A stretch of DNA of 57,830 bases from Pseudomonadota bacterium. GTDB lineage: Bacteria; Myxococcota_A; UBA9042. Below, piece by piece: positions 37,244-46,711 of the stretch (positions within the stretch are counted from its first letter, which is position 1; every line of letters begins with the position of its first letter). Position numbers and translations under genes: made by a program. Below the pieces are notes generated by a model. It had not been told where the DNA came from. It searched no databases and saw only the letters and a list, made by a program, of their open reading frames with translations. The stretch lies in contig SXRM01000156.1 of NCBI GenBank assembly GCA_005792545.1, forward strand, positions 1 through 57,830. The letters are read 5' to 3'.

Positions 37244-39157
37244 CTACTTGCAGCTCTCTTGAATCACCAGCAGCTCAAAGCTCGGCCCGCCGCCCGAATA
37301 CGCGCACACCGGGTACAAAATCCCGGGCTTGGGCACGATGCCGCAGTTGATCTTCTTGGGTACGACGCCCAAGTCGATGACGCCGAAATCGTTGTCAAAG
37401 GTCGAGCCGGGCTGCGACGACATCGTCACCACGCCACTGGTCGCCAGGTCGGGCAGGCCGCCAGCGAACTCAGCAACCTCCTTGACCTTGTCGATCGCCT
37501 CTTTGATGACCTTGGCCGCCTCCCACACGCTTTTGCTTTTCAGGTCCTTGAGCGAGGGCACCCCGCCGATGGCGAGCTTGATGGCATCGACGATGTTCTT
37601 GGCCACCAGCGGTGTGATGAAAATCACCGAGCACTCGCCAGGTTTGTCGCCAAAGTTGTTGGCAGCGATTTTCAGCGACGATCCGGGAATCGCGCCCTGC
37701 CCCATCGCGGCGATGGCGATGATGCTCGGGCCGCCTGCGGTTGGCGGAAACTGGGTGTCCAACACCTCTTTGATGGTCATGGTCACCACCATCTCGCCGA
37801 TGACCCAACCGAGGTCCTTGAGAATGCTGGTGTAGCTGGGCACTGCCGACAGCGCGTATTGCACGCCAAGCGACACCGCCACGCCGACCAGCGAAAAGCA
37901 CCCTGGGCACGGCGGCAACGGCGGTGCTGCGGGCTGAGCGTGCAGCACCTTGGACAAAAACAGCGCGTGCGCCTGCGCAGCTTTGGGCAACTGCACGCCA
38001 AGCAGGTCATCTAGCGCGGTCAGTTGCTCCCGCACGGCCAACGCCGAGGGCTTGAGCGCCGCCAACACCTTGTGCTGAGCCACCACTTCAGCCAACGCAG
38101 CGTCGAGCTTGACCTTGTCGACCTCGGTCGCGGTCTTGGGATCGACGGCCTTGATGGCTGCATGCAGCGCTTGCAAGGCGGCAGAAAGCTTGGTCACCCC
38201 AGTAGCAAAGGCCGCATCGTCTGCGGCAGGCTGCACCCCTTTGGCCTGCAGCGTCGCCACCGTCGGCAGACCTTTGGGCAACGGCAACAACACTTTGCTG
38301 CCGGCACCCAGGCCTGCGGTCATGGTCAGCGCCAGCTTGTGAAAATCGGCCAGAGCCTTTTCCTGCACCGCCGGATTGCTGGCATTCTTGAGCACCGCGT
38401 CCACCAGCGCCGGCGCTTTGCCCAGGCCAATCGCCAACCGCGACAGGCCGGGATCCAGGCCGACATTGGCCACCGTGAAGGCCACTTTGCTAAAGCCCAG
38501 CTTGGCGGATGTGCACACCGCGGCGTAGGCACCGGGCTTGGAGAAGGCCCAGGAGCTGTCTTTTGCCGTCGCCGCGCCACCTTCAAAGGTCACCACGAAG
38601 TCCCCCGGGTCCGGCGCCGCGGTGCCATCGTCGCCCAAGGCCTGGCAGGCAACACTGAGCTTGCCGGCGACGCTCGCTAACTCGACCAGGGCAGTCGAAA
38701 TGACCACCTTGACCTTGGGGCTCGCCGCCGCGCTGTCAGGTGTCGCGGGCGCATCGACAGCGTCATCCACGGCGGCGTCTGCGGCGGCAGCGTCGGCCAC
38801 TGCGGCCACGTCGGCGGCGTCGCTCGGGACTTGCGTGTCGACCCCCAGGTCGGTTGCCGCAATGTCGGCAGTTTCGGGGCTAGCGGCGGCTGCGTCGCCA
38901 ACGTCCTCCGCGACGGCTTCCGCAGTGGTGGCTGAATCGACGCCTGCCTCGGCCGTGTCCGCAGTGCCGACATCGCCGGATGCAGCATCGACAGCGCTGC
39001 CGGAGTCACCGGCAGTCGCGGCATCTCCAACGGTATCGACGGCCACTTCCTGGCTGGCTCCGTCGACATTTGCAGTGCCGGTGGCCGACGACGACGGCGC
39101 AGCAGGCGCCGCACAAGCCGCAAGCCCTGTCATGGCAAGCAAGGCAATGATCCTCAT
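37244..39157 (-). CDS. Large lipoprotein with acidic Ala-rich linker, unknown domain
   Basis: The 637-residue product begins MRIIALLAMTGLAAC with the lipobox Cys at residue 15. Residues 20-150 are an Ala/Asp/Val/Thr-rich linker like those of the other lipoproteins here. Next comes a beta-rich region, then about 200 mainly helical residues. A C-terminal domain contains QPAAPPLPPCPGCFSLVG and cysteines at CSVIF, INCGI and YPVCAYSGG. I recognise no family. It lies alone on the minus strand, with two GACCGCGGTC palindromes and copy 3 of the leader motif upstream. Confidence 0.7.
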   Translation of the reverse strand: MRIIALLAMTGLAACAAPAAPSSSATGTANVDGASQEVAVDTVGDAATAGDSGSAVDAASGDVGTADTAEAGVDSATTAEAVAEDVGDAAAASPETADIAATDLGVDTQVPSDAADVAAVADAAAADAAVDDAVDAPATPDSAAASPKVKVVISTALVELASVAGKLSVACQALGDDGTAAPDPGDFVVTFEGGAATAKDSSWAFSKPGAYAAVCTSAKLGFSKVAFTVANVGLDPGLSRLAIGLGKAPALVDAVLKNASNPAVQEKALADFHKLALTMTAGLGAGSKVLLPLPKGLPTVATLQAKGVQPAADDAAFATGVTKLSAALQALHAAIKAVDPKTATEVDKVKLDAALAEVVAQHKVLAALKPSALAVREQLTALDDLLGVQLPKAAQAHALFLSKVLHAQPAAPPLPPCPGCFSLVGVAVSLGVQYALSAVPSYTSILKDLGWVIGEMVVTMTIKEVLDTQFPPTAGGPSIIAIAAMGQGAIPGSSLKIAANNFGDKPGECSVIFITPLVAKNIVDAIKLAIGGVPSLKDLKSKSVWEAAKVIKEAIDKVKEVAEFAGGLPDLATSGVVTMSSQPGSTFDNDFGVIDLGVVPKKINCGIVPKPGILYPVCAYSGGGPSFELLVIQESCK

Positions 39158-39184
39158 GGCTACCCCTGCCGTTGCGGCCGTCTT

Positions 39185-39219
39185 GACCGCGGTCGCGGGC
39201 GCAGTGTACGACCGCGGTC
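39185..39219. promoter_or_regulatory. Paired palindromes, possible operator
   Basis: The 10-base palindrome GACCGCGGTC occurs twice (39185-39194 and 39210-39219) with centres 25 bases apart. It lies 28-62 bases upstream of the lipoprotein ATG at 39157, a position suited to a repressor or activator site. No regulator gene is adjacent. Confidence 0.4.
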
Positions 39220-39297
39220 GTGTGGCGGCAAAACGACGCGCGGTCTTGCCCGTTTACGCAATCAGGCGATCGTGATCGTCCACATTTGTCTCGCGAT

Positions 39298-39320
39298 ATC
39301 ACCGATCTGAACAAAGGGGG
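39298..39320 (-). promoter_or_regulatory. Conserved leader motif, copy 3
   Basis: On the minus strand it reads CCCCCTTTGTTCAGATCGGT then GAT and contains the same 19-base core as copies 1, 2 and 4. It lies about 140-163 bases upstream of the lipoprotein start at 39157 in the same orientation. Confidence 0.55.
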
Positions 39321-39419
39321 GGATCGTGTTTCCTTGCCCATGGCTTGCCGCACTGGGCAAAATCTGGCACCTTTGCGGCCACACTGGCCGAGGTCGGCCA
39401 AGCCAAAACTTGAGGTCGC

Positions 39420-41441
39420 ATGTCCCGTTTCAGCTCCTTTTCGGCCCGTTGCGCGGCTGCCCTATTGGCAGTGGCTGCCGCCGGCTCTGCGGCCCCAGTT
39501 GCGGCGAGCGTGCCCGCAACTGTGCAAATCGACGGCCTGCTGTCATCGGCAGCCGGCCCCGCGGCGGACGGCGAGTACTACATGGGCTTCAGCTTGCTCG
39601 ACGGCCCCAAGGGCGCGATCCTGTGGACTGAGACGGCTGTCAAAGTCACCGTCAAGGCCGGCCACTTCAGCTACGCGCTGGGCTCGGCCAAGCCGATCGC
39701 CACCTATGTCGGCGACAACCGCTGGCTCGAAGTGCAAGTCGGCGCCGAACCGGCCTTGGCTCCGGTGCAGATTCGCTCGGTGATGACGGCCCTGCGCGCG
39801 GGCGTCGCCGAGGGCCTGGACTGCTCGGGGTGCATTGCGGCCAACCACCTGGACAGCAAGGTGTTCCAGGGTCTGGTCAAGGCCCCCGACCTCGCCGGCT
39901 TCGCCAAGACGGCCGACCTGGCCGAGTACGTCAAGGCCAACGCGCTAGCCAAGGTGGCCGGCACCGGCAGCTACAAGGACCTGGTCGATGTGCCACCCTT
40001 CTCGGACGTGGCCAAGACCGGCAACTACGCGGATCTTTCAGGGCTACCGGCACTGGCCAAGGTCGGCGTTGCCTGCGGCACGGGCCTTGTCGTCAAGGGC
40101 ATCAAGGCCGACGGCAGCCTGGACTGCGTGGCCGGAGGCGTTGACGCCACCAGCCTGCCCAAAGACGGCCTCGACGAGATCAGCAACGGGCTATTGACCA
40201 ACCAGTTCACCGAGGTCGCGGTTTCGGCCACGGGCGCGGTGCCGATCACCGACAACCTGGGCGGCGGCGTCAACGACACCTTGGAGGTGCCAGATTTTGG
40301 CGTGGTGCAGTCGCTGTCGGTGTCGGTCGAGATTGCGACCAGCGACATCGGCAAGCTGCGCGTGACGCTCTACGACCCCGCAGGCAGCGCCTACAAGCTG
40401 CATGACCAGACCGGCAGCGGCAAGTCGCTCAAGCTCAGCTACCCGCCAGAGAAGACCGCCAGCGGCGACCTGGGCACTTGGGCCGGCAAGAACCCCAAGG
40501 GCACATGGTCCATCAATGTCGCCGACCTGGCAGCCACGCCGGGCGTGCCCAACGGCAAAGACGGGCAACTGACGACGTGGTCGGTCAAGGTTGGGGTGAT
40601 GTCGAGCAAGAAGGTCGCCGCGACCAGCGCCTTTCAGTTGATGCCGCAAGGCTCGGCGCCGGTGGCGTGCGGGACCAGCAACATGGGCACCCTCTACTTC
40701 GACGCTAGTAGCAAGTCGATTCGCTACTGCGACGGTGCCACCTGGCGCAGCCTGGCCGATACCTGCGGCAACGGCATCCTCGAATTGAGCGAAGAGTGCG
40801 ACGACGGCAACAACACCAGCGGTGACGGCTGCAGCAACACCTGCCAGGCCAGCTACGGCACCAGCAAGAACAAGCCGGGTGTGACGTGTCTTGAGATCCT
40901 GACCACGCTCACTGCCGCCAAAGAACCCGCCAAGGATGGCAACTACTGGATCAAAGCGCCCAAGGGCCAGGTCATTCAGGTCGCGTGCGATATGTCGTCC
41001 GAGGGCGGCGGCTACACCTACTTTCCGGTCAACGCGGGCAAGACCACCTTCAAGTACACCGAGGACAACAGCTGCAAGGACTACGGTATGGACATCGTGA
41101 TGCCGCGCAGCAATGCCCAGTGGACCTGGATGCTGGCCAAGTACGACAGCAGCTACTTTGCAACGATCCCCGGCGTGTACAAGACCGGCGACGGCGGCAA
41201 CTACACTGGCTGCGCGATGCGGCACCCGGCCTCTTACGGTGGCGGCTGTAACGACTGGCAAGTCGGCGATGGCGGTCGCTGGTGGCTGCGCGACTCCAAC
41301 TACGGTGAACCCAACGGCGACTACCAGGCCAACTGCTGGCTGTCAATGTACAAGTTCGACCCCAACGACATCCAGTTCAATGACGGTACTTGCAGCTACT
41401 CGACGAGCAAATACTTGTGTTCGACCAACGACAAGAAGTGA
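39420..41441 (+). CDS. Secreted protein with P-domain, cysteine repeat and fibrinogen-like domain
   Basis: The 673-residue product has a classical signal peptide (cleavage near AAPVAAS). An N-terminal beta domain resembles those that precede collagen-like or tail-fibre segments (LLSSAAGPAADGEYYMGFSL). A proprotein-convertase P-like domain lies around residues 280-395 (LRVTLYDPAGSAYKLHDQTG; NPKGTWSINVADLA). Then comes a myxobacterial cysteine-rich repeat (CGNGILELSEECDDGNN) and a fibrinogen-C-like domain (CLEILTT...DGNYWIKAP...VACDMSSEGGGYTYF). A GAGG site precedes the ATG. The same terminal domain type ends the next gene, so the two are likely functional relatives at the cell surface. Confidence 0.78.
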   Translation: MSRFSSFSARCAAALLAVAAAGSAAPVAASVPATVQIDGLLSSAAGPAADGEYYMGFSLLDGPKGAILWTETAVKVTVKAGHFSYALGSAKPIATYVGDNRWLEVQVGAEPALAPVQIRSVMTALRAGVAEGLDCSGCIAANHLDSKVFQGLVKAPDLAGFAKTADLAEYVKANALAKVAGTGSYKDLVDVPPFSDVAKTGNYADLSGLPALAKVGVACGTGLVVKGIKADGSLDCVAGGVDATSLPKDGLDEISNGLLTNQFTEVAVSATGAVPITDNLGGGVNDTLEVPDFGVVQSLSVSVEIATSDIGKLRVTLYDPAGSAYKLHDQTGSGKSLKLSYPPEKTASGDLGTWAGKNPKGTWSINVADLAATPGVPNGKDGQLTTWSVKVGVMSSKKVAATSAFQLMPQGSAPVACGTSNMGTLYFDASSKSIRYCDGATWRSLADTCGNGILELSEECDDGNNTSGDGCSNTCQASYGTSKNKPGVTCLEILTTLTAAKEPAKDGNYWIKAPKGQVIQVACDMSSEGGGYTYFPVNAGKTTFKYTEDNSCKDYGMDIVMPRSNAQWTWMLAKYDSSYFATIPGVYKTGDGGNYTGCAMRHPASYGGGCNDWQVGDGGRWWLRDSNYGEPNGDYQANCWLSMYKFDPNDIQFNDGTCSYSTSKYLCSTNDKK

Positions 41442-41481
41442 TGGATGGCCTCAAGCCGAGTGCCTGCGCCTCGGCGTATCA

Positions 41482-41656
41482 CCCGGCGGCTAAAGCCGCG
41501 GGCTGCCAGTACAAAGGCCCGCCTACGCGGGCCTGGGGCCGACCTGGGACCGCGGACGTCCTCGTCCGCCTGCCGCGAGCTGGTGGGGATTCTGGCCGCT
41601 CTGCGAAGGGCGTGGGACTGAAGTCCCCCGCTACGTTCAAGAAGTCCTGCGGACTT
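41482..41656. repeat. Cluster of five different REP-like palindromes
   Basis: Five short hairpins fill the gap between two surface-protein genes: CCCGGCGGCTAAAGCCGCGG (41482), AGGCCCGCCTACGCGGGCCT (41515-41534), GGACGTCCTCGTCC (about 41554), GTGGGACTGAAGTCCC (about 41612) and AAGTCCTGCGGACTT (41642-41656). All have 5-9 bp stems and short loops. They could affect mRNA ends or be mobile REP units. Confidence 0.65.
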
Positions 41657-41659
41657 GGG

Positions 41660-44600
41660 GTGCCCAGGTGGCCCCAAACGACCCTGGCGTGGTTGGGCTT
41701 TGTATTGCTGGTCGCGCCGAGCTGTGGCACCGACGAACTGGTCGCGCCGAGCAGCTTCGGCTCAGGCGTAGTGCACGACGCCGCCGAAACCGCAGTTGCC
41801 AGTAGCGACGCGTTGGAAACGACTGATCTGCCGCCGCCCGATGTGGTGTTCTGGCGCGGCCAAGACGACGTGTACCAGCCTGCCGATGTCGCGCTGGACA
41901 CCGCCCCGCAGTGCCCCGGCAAGCTCGGTTGCACTTGTGTCAAGCACAGCGACTGCTTTGTCGGCGTGTGCCTTGCCGTGCCAGGGGTGGGCAAGCGCTG
42001 TGTCGAACCCTGCGCCCAAGTGCCGCCGCTGGCCGAGGTCTGCGATGGCCTCGACGACGACTGCGATGGCCTGACCGACGAAGTGCCGTGCGACGACGGC
42101 AATGCGTGCACGACCGAGCTGTGCGAAACGGCAAAGGGCTGCGTGTTCCTGCCGTTGCCCGGCACCTGCACCGATGGCGAGGTGTGCACCGTGGCCGACG
42201 GCTGCTCGGGCGGCGTGTGCAAAGCCGGCCCAGCCAAGGACTGCAACGACGGCGAGGGCTGCACGGCCGACACCTGCGTCACCGGCATCGGCTGTCTGCA
42301 CACCGTCATCGCCGGACCGTGCGACGACGGCAGCGTGTGCACCGCCGGCGAGGCGTGCGCCACCGGCAAGTGCACCGGCGGCCAGTGGCAGGCCTGCGAC
42401 GACACCAACGTGTGCACCATCGACACTTGCAAAGACAGCACGGGCTGCATCCACGCCGCAACTGGCGGCCCCTGCGAAGACGGCGACCTGCTGTGCACCA
42501 TTGGCGACGTCTGCGGCGGCGGCGAGTGCAAGCCAGGCCCAACGCTGACCTGCGACGACGGCCAGGCATGCACCAGCGACAGCTGCGACAAGGCCAAGGG
42601 CTGCTTGCACACCGCCAAAGCGGGTCCCTGTGACGACGGCAATCCCTGCACCAGCGGCGACGGCTGCGATGGCGGCGACTGCAAGGGCGGCAGCCCAACA
42701 CTGTGCGACGACGCCAAGCCGTGCACGCTCGACGCCTGCGACGCCAAGGCCGGTTGCACGGCAAGTCCGAGCACCCTGCCCTGCAGCGACGGCAACGTCT
42801 GCACGGTCGGCGACGTGTGCGGCGGCGCCGGCTGTGCGCCGGGCCTGCCGCTCGCGTGCAGCGACGGCAACCCCTGCACCGACGACAGCTGCGCGCCGAC
42901 GCAAGGGTGCGTGTTCTTGGACAACAGTGCCGCGTGTAACGACGGCAACGCCTGCACCAAGCAAGACGTCTGCATCAAGGGCGTCTGCCAGGCCGCCACA
43001 GCGGGCGCTTGCGACGACGCCAACCCGTGCACGTCAGACTCTTGCGACCCGGCAGCCGGCTGCGACAACCAGCCCAACAAGCTGCCCTGTGTCGACGGCG
43101 ACGCGTGCACGGCATTCGACACCTGCGTCGATGGCAAGTGCACCGCCGGCAAGGCCACCCAGTGTCAAGACGGCAACCCGTGCACCAGCGACGGCTGCGC
43201 GCCCAGCAGCGGCTGCGTATTTCTGGCCGACCCCAAGGCCAAGTGCAGCGACGGCAACCCATGCAGCCAGGGCGACCACTGCGGCAGCGGCGTCTGCCAG
43301 GGCAAGTCGGCACTGCAGTGCGACGACGGCAACCCGTGCACCAGCGATGGGTGCAGCGTCGAGGCCGGCTGTGTCCACGCCGTCGCAGCCGGCCCGTGCG
43401 ACGACGGCAACCCGTGCACGGCCGCCGACAGCTGCGCCGCGGGCACGTGCAAGGGCGGCAACGCGCTACTGTGCAACGACGGCAACCCGTGCACGACCGA
43501 CACCTGCACAGCCAACGCGGGCTGCGCCTACAGCGCAAGCGCCGGCACCTGCGACGACGGCAACGCGTGCACGACCGGCGAGGCGTGCGCCAAAGGCCAA
43601 TGCGCGGGCGGCAAGGGCGTCGTGTGCAGCGATGGCAATGTGTGCACGCTGGACAGCTGCAATTCGGCGCAGGGCTGCACGTTTACGGTCGCCAACACGC
43701 CGTGCAACGATGGCGACGCCTGCACCGTGGCCGAAACGTGCGCTGGCGGCAAGTGCGGCGGCGGCAAGGCCGTCGTCTGCGACGACCAGAATCCGTGCAC
43801 GGCCGAGACTTGCGCGCCCCAGCTGGGCTGCACCGCCAAGGCCGCCAATGCCCTGTGCAGCGACGGCAGCGCATGTACCCTCGACGACCAGTGCGTGGGT
43901 GGCAGCTGCGTCGGCGGCAAGCAGTTGCCGTGCAACGACAACAACCCGTGCACCAACGACGACTGTCAGCCGCAGAAGGGCTGCTTCGTGCAACCCAACA
44001 CAGCACCTTGTAACGACGGCGACGCTTGCACCAGCGACGACGTCTGCAAAGCCGCCACCTGCAAGGGCACCGCCAAAGGCTGCGACGACAGCAACACCTG
44101 CACCACCGATGCGTGCGACAAGAATGCGGGCTGTCTGCATGTACCCAACGCACAGCCCTGCAGCGATGGCACCTTGTGCACCAGCGGCGACGTCTGCAAG
44201 AACGGCAATTGCGTCGGCAACCTGGTCAACTGCGACGACAAGAACCCGTGCACGGTGGATCAGTGCACGAGCGCAGTCGGCTGCGGTCACCCGGCGTTGC
44301 CCAACGACACCGTCTGCGGCGGCTCTGGCATTTGCTGGTTTGGCAAGTGCACGCCAGGCAGCGAGGTCACGCCCGCAGTGTCGTGTAAACAGATTCTGCA
44401 GGCACGGCCCAAGGCGCCGAGCGGCGTGTACTGGCTCGACCCCGACCAGGGCGACGGCGCCAACAAGTACCAGGTGTTTTGCGACATGGTCAGCTACGGC
44501 GGCGGCTGGCTGCGGGTTGACAACCAGTGGGCGCAAAAACTGCTGGTGATGCAGAACCCCTCGCCGACGCAGGGCAAGTGCGCGCTGTCGAGTAGCGAGC

Positions 44601-44989
44601 TGCGGGCCTGGGACGGCTTTGACGGCGCTCCAGGCTACGGGCACTTGTGCATCGCCAGCCGTCTGGCCGGCAACTGGATGCCGTACCAGGAGTTGCGCGT
44701 CGAAGGCGTGGTGCTGACCGGCTACACTGCGGGCAAGGGCCACACCTACGACCTGTCGTTCGATTGCTACGGGCTCAAGTCCAAAGGCGCGTTCTGCGCT
44801 GGACCCAACGACTTTTTGGTGCCGGCATATGGCACGCAGCAGTCGCTGGGCAACGGCGAAAAGCTCGGACCGACCAGCAAACTGGTCGACCTCGGCAAGG
44901 TCTGGACCGACTTCCAGGTCCGCGCACGCGAAGAAGGCCCGCAGCTAGAAGGCATAGTCTGGAACAGCGGCGTCTTTTTGTTGCGCTAG
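41660..44989 (+). CDS. Giant cysteine-repeat lipoprotein with fibrinogen-like C-terminal domain
   Basis: The 1,109-residue product is read from GTG 41660 because VPRWPQTTLAWLGFVLLVAP then SC is a lipoprotein signal; the open frame extends back to 41390, but over the previous gene and REP sequence. After a short linker come CDGLDDDCDGLTDE (MopE-like) and then about 30 cysteine units of the CDDGNPCTSDSC type alternating with CSDGNVCT and TGEACAxGKC variants. The last 200 residues form a fibrinogen-C-like domain (SCKQILQARPKAPSGVYWLD; VFCDMVSYGGGWLRV). It is likely a long disulfide-rich stalk displaying a terminal binding domain. The ribosome binding site is weak. Confidence 0.8.
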   Translation: MPRWPQTTLAWLGFVLLVAPSCGTDELVAPSSFGSGVVHDAAETAVASSDALETTDLPPPDVVFWRGQDDVYQPADVALDTAPQCPGKLGCTCVKHSDCFVGVCLAVPGVGKRCVEPCAQVPPLAEVCDGLDDDCDGLTDEVPCDDGNACTTELCETAKGCVFLPLPGTCTDGEVCTVADGCSGGVCKAGPAKDCNDGEGCTADTCVTGIGCLHTVIAGPCDDGSVCTAGEACATGKCTGGQWQACDDTNVCTIDTCKDSTGCIHAATGGPCEDGDLLCTIGDVCGGGECKPGPTLTCDDGQACTSDSCDKAKGCLHTAKAGPCDDGNPCTSGDGCDGGDCKGGSPTLCDDAKPCTLDACDAKAGCTASPSTLPCSDGNVCTVGDVCGGAGCAPGLPLACSDGNPCTDDSCAPTQGCVFLDNSAACNDGNACTKQDVCIKGVCQAATAGACDDANPCTSDSCDPAAGCDNQPNKLPCVDGDACTAFDTCVDGKCTAGKATQCQDGNPCTSDGCAPSSGCVFLADPKAKCSDGNPCSQGDHCGSGVCQGKSALQCDDGNPCTSDGCSVEAGCVHAVAAGPCDDGNPCTAADSCAAGTCKGGNALLCNDGNPCTTDTCTANAGCAYSASAGTCDDGNACTTGEACAKGQCAGGKGVVCSDGNVCTLDSCNSAQGCTFTVANTPCNDGDACTVAETCAGGKCGGGKAVVCDDQNPCTAETCAPQLGCTAKAANALCSDGSACTLDDQCVGGSCVGGKQLPCNDNNPCTNDDCQPQKGCFVQPNTAPCNDGDACTSDDVCKAATCKGTAKGCDDSNTCTTDACDKNAGCLHVPNAQPCSDGTLCTSGDVCKNGNCVGNLVNCDDKNPCTVDQCTSAVGCGHPALPNDTVCGGSGICWFGKCTPGSEVTPAVSCKQILQARPKAPSGVYWLDPDQGDGANKYQVFCDMVSYGGGWLRVDNQWAQKLLVMQNPSPTQGKCALSSSELRAWDGFDGAPGYGHLCIASRLAGNWMPYQELRVEGVVLTGYTAGKGHTYDLSFDCYGLKSKGAFCAGPNDFLVPAYGTQQSLGNGEKLGPTSKLVDLGKVWTDFQVRAREEGPQLEGIVWNSGVFLLR

Positions 44990-45007
44990 CCCAAGCCAAG
45001 GAGCCCC

Positions 45008-45457
45008 ATGGACGCACACCGCGCGCTGCGCTTGACCCTGGCCGCGTATACCGCGTGCTACACCGCCTTCTTTTTGGCCGTGCTGCTGGCCGAGCCGCAG
45101 GTGTATGCGCTGCTCGACACCTTCCAAGGCATCTTGGGCGTCGGCCTGCAAAGTGGCTTGCCGCCGCCGGTAGCGCTGTGGAAGTACGTGGCCCTTGGGC
45201 TGATTTCGATCCTGGCCGTGATGAGCTTGTGGGCCTGGCGCGACCCAGAGCGCGGCCGGCCGCTGTTGCACCTGATGGTGTATGCAAAGTTGCTGTCGGG
45301 CGCGCTGATGGTCGGGCACTTCGTGCTGGCGGGTGGACACACGGCGTTCCTACTCGGCGGGTTGAGCGACTGGGCGATGGGCGCGGGCGTGCTGGGACCG
45401 ATGGCGATGGCCTATCCTGGGACGATGGATGCACTGATCAAGCTGCGGATGCCGTGA
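45008..45457 (+). CDS. Small four-helix membrane protein
   Basis: The 149-residue product has four hydrophobic segments (about residues 8-28, 58-77, 90-108 and 112-135) and short charged loops (WRDPERGRP). An AAGGAG site lies just before the ATG. I recognise no family. It begins 18 bases after the giant lipoprotein gene, and its stop overlaps the next GTG (GTGA), so it is probably co-expressed with the hydrolase lipoprotein. Confidence 0.6.
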   Translation: MDAHRALRLTLAAYTACYTAFFLAVLLAEPQVYALLDTFQGILGVGLQSGLPPPVALWKYVALGLISILAVMSLWAWRDPERGRPLLHLMVYAKLLSGALMVGHFVLAGGHTAFLLGGLSDWAMGAGVLGPMAMAYPGTMDALIKLRMP

Positions 45458-46692
45458 GAGCGCTGGTCAGACTGGTCGCCGCGACCGTTGCGCTTGCGGG
45501 TTGCGTGGGTGCGCCCGCAGCGCCAGAGCCAGTCACCGCCGTGGACGTCGCAATCGACGGGCAGCGCGGCGCGGATGCCGCCGAGTTGGACGGTGAGGCT
45601 GACCTCACAACTGCCGATGAGGTTGCCATTGAGGACGCAAGCTCCGGGCCGGACCTGCCCGCAGTCGCAGACACGATCGGCGCAGGTGCGGATGCCGCGG
45701 CAGGTGATGCGGTTCCAGGTGAAGTCAAAGACGTTGCGCCCGCGCAACTCGACGCTGGCGCCGCGGTCGATGCTCAGGCTGAAGGAGCAGCAGTTTCGGA
45801 CGGCGCAGTAGATGGCGACACCAGCGCGGATGCCAAGCCCGACTCAGACGCCGCGGTGCCACAGGCTGCCCTTGCCAAGTCGGAGACGCAGCCACTTTGG
45901 CTGAACAACGGGGCTTTCGCCAAGAACGCCACCTGGCCGAGCGCCGTTGCGTTTGCGCCTGCCGGCTTCGAACCGGCTGGGGCTTTGCATGTCATCGTGT
46001 ACCTGCACGGCCACTACAATTGCGCGACCAACGTCCTCGGCGACGTCGACACCGTTTGCAAGACTGGGGGCAGCAAGCGACCGGCGTCCAAACTCGCGAG
46101 TCAGCTGACGGCGACCGGCGTCAAAGCGCTGTTGTTGGTCCCAGAGGTCAAAGTCGACGAGGGCAGTAGCGATCCGGGCAGTTTCGCCAAGCCGGGTGGC
46201 TTTGAGGCGTTTCTGAGCGAGGCCCTTGGCGCCTTGCAACCGCCGCTACTGCCTCGCAAGGTGGCGGACGTGCAGACGCTGGTCATCGCCAGTCACTCTG
46301 GCGGGTACCTCGCCGCGGCAGGGATTGCGACGGTGGGCGGCGTCAAAGTCGATCAGGTGTGGTTGCTCGACTCGCTGTATGGTGCCTACCCGAGCTTTGT
46401 GACTTGGGCCAAGCAGGATCTGCCAGGGTTTGGCAAGGCCGGGTCGGACTGGAAGCGCAGGCTTTTCGTGGTCTACACCGACGGCGGCGGGACGGTGACG
46501 CTGTCCAAGCAGTTGGCGGCGGAGGCGAAGGGCTGGGTGCCGGCGGGCGCTTGGCTGCACGACCAGACGACGGCGACGTGGGCCGATGCCGACTATGGGC
46601 ACGGCTTGCTTTTCAAGCACTCTGGCCTGAGTCACCATGGGGTGACGACGTACTATTTTGGCAAGTTGGTGGGCAACGGCCCTGGACCTTGA
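45454..46692 (+). CDS. Lipoprotein with alpha/beta-hydrolase-like domain
   Basis: The 412-residue product begins at GTG 45454 (VRALVRLVAATVALAGC), with the lipobox Cys near residue 17. An acidic Ala/Asp-rich linker of about 130 residues is followed by an alpha/beta-hydrolase-like core. It contains LHVIVYLHGHYNCATNV (oxyanion region), VIASHSGGYLAAAG with the probable nucleophile Ser, VWLLDSLYG with a possible acid, and SHHGVTTYY with a possible catalytic His. The likely role is a surface esterase or peptidase-like enzyme; the substrate is unknown. The open frame continues upstream over other genes, but the signal sequence fixes the start. It converges with the broken lipoprotein gene, 19 bases away. 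Confidence 0.75.
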   Translation: MRALVRLVAATVALAGCVGAPAAPEPVTAVDVAIDGQRGADAAELDGEADLTTADEVAIEDASSGPDLPAVADTIGAGADAAAGDAVPGEVKDVAPAQLDAGAAVDAQAEGAAVSDGAVDGDTSADAKPDSDAAVPQAALAKSETQPLWLNNGAFAKNATWPSAVAFAPAGFEPAGALHVIVYLHGHYNCATNVLGDVDTVCKTGGSKRPASKLASQLTATGVKALLLVPEVKVDEGSSDPGSFAKPGGFEAFLSEALGALQPPLLPRKVADVQTLVIASHSGGYLAAAGIATVGGVKVDQVWLLDSLYGAYPSFVTWAKQDLPGFGKAGSDWKRRLFVVYTDGGGTVTLSKQLAAEAKGWVPAGAWLHDQTTATWADADYGHGLLFKHSGLSHHGVTTYYFGKLVGNGPGP

Positions 46693-46711
46693 GGCCCGCG
46701 GCCGACCCTGC

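Noticed and set aside
43466-44743. 425-codon minus-strand frame in the giant cysteine lipoprotein
   Set aside because: A by-product of the repeat; the plus strand has signal, cysteine units and a terminal domain.
44647-45453. Upstream extension of the hydrolase lipoprotein frame
   Set aside because: It overlaps the giant lipoprotein and the small membrane-protein gene, and the lipoprotein signal fixes the start at 45454.
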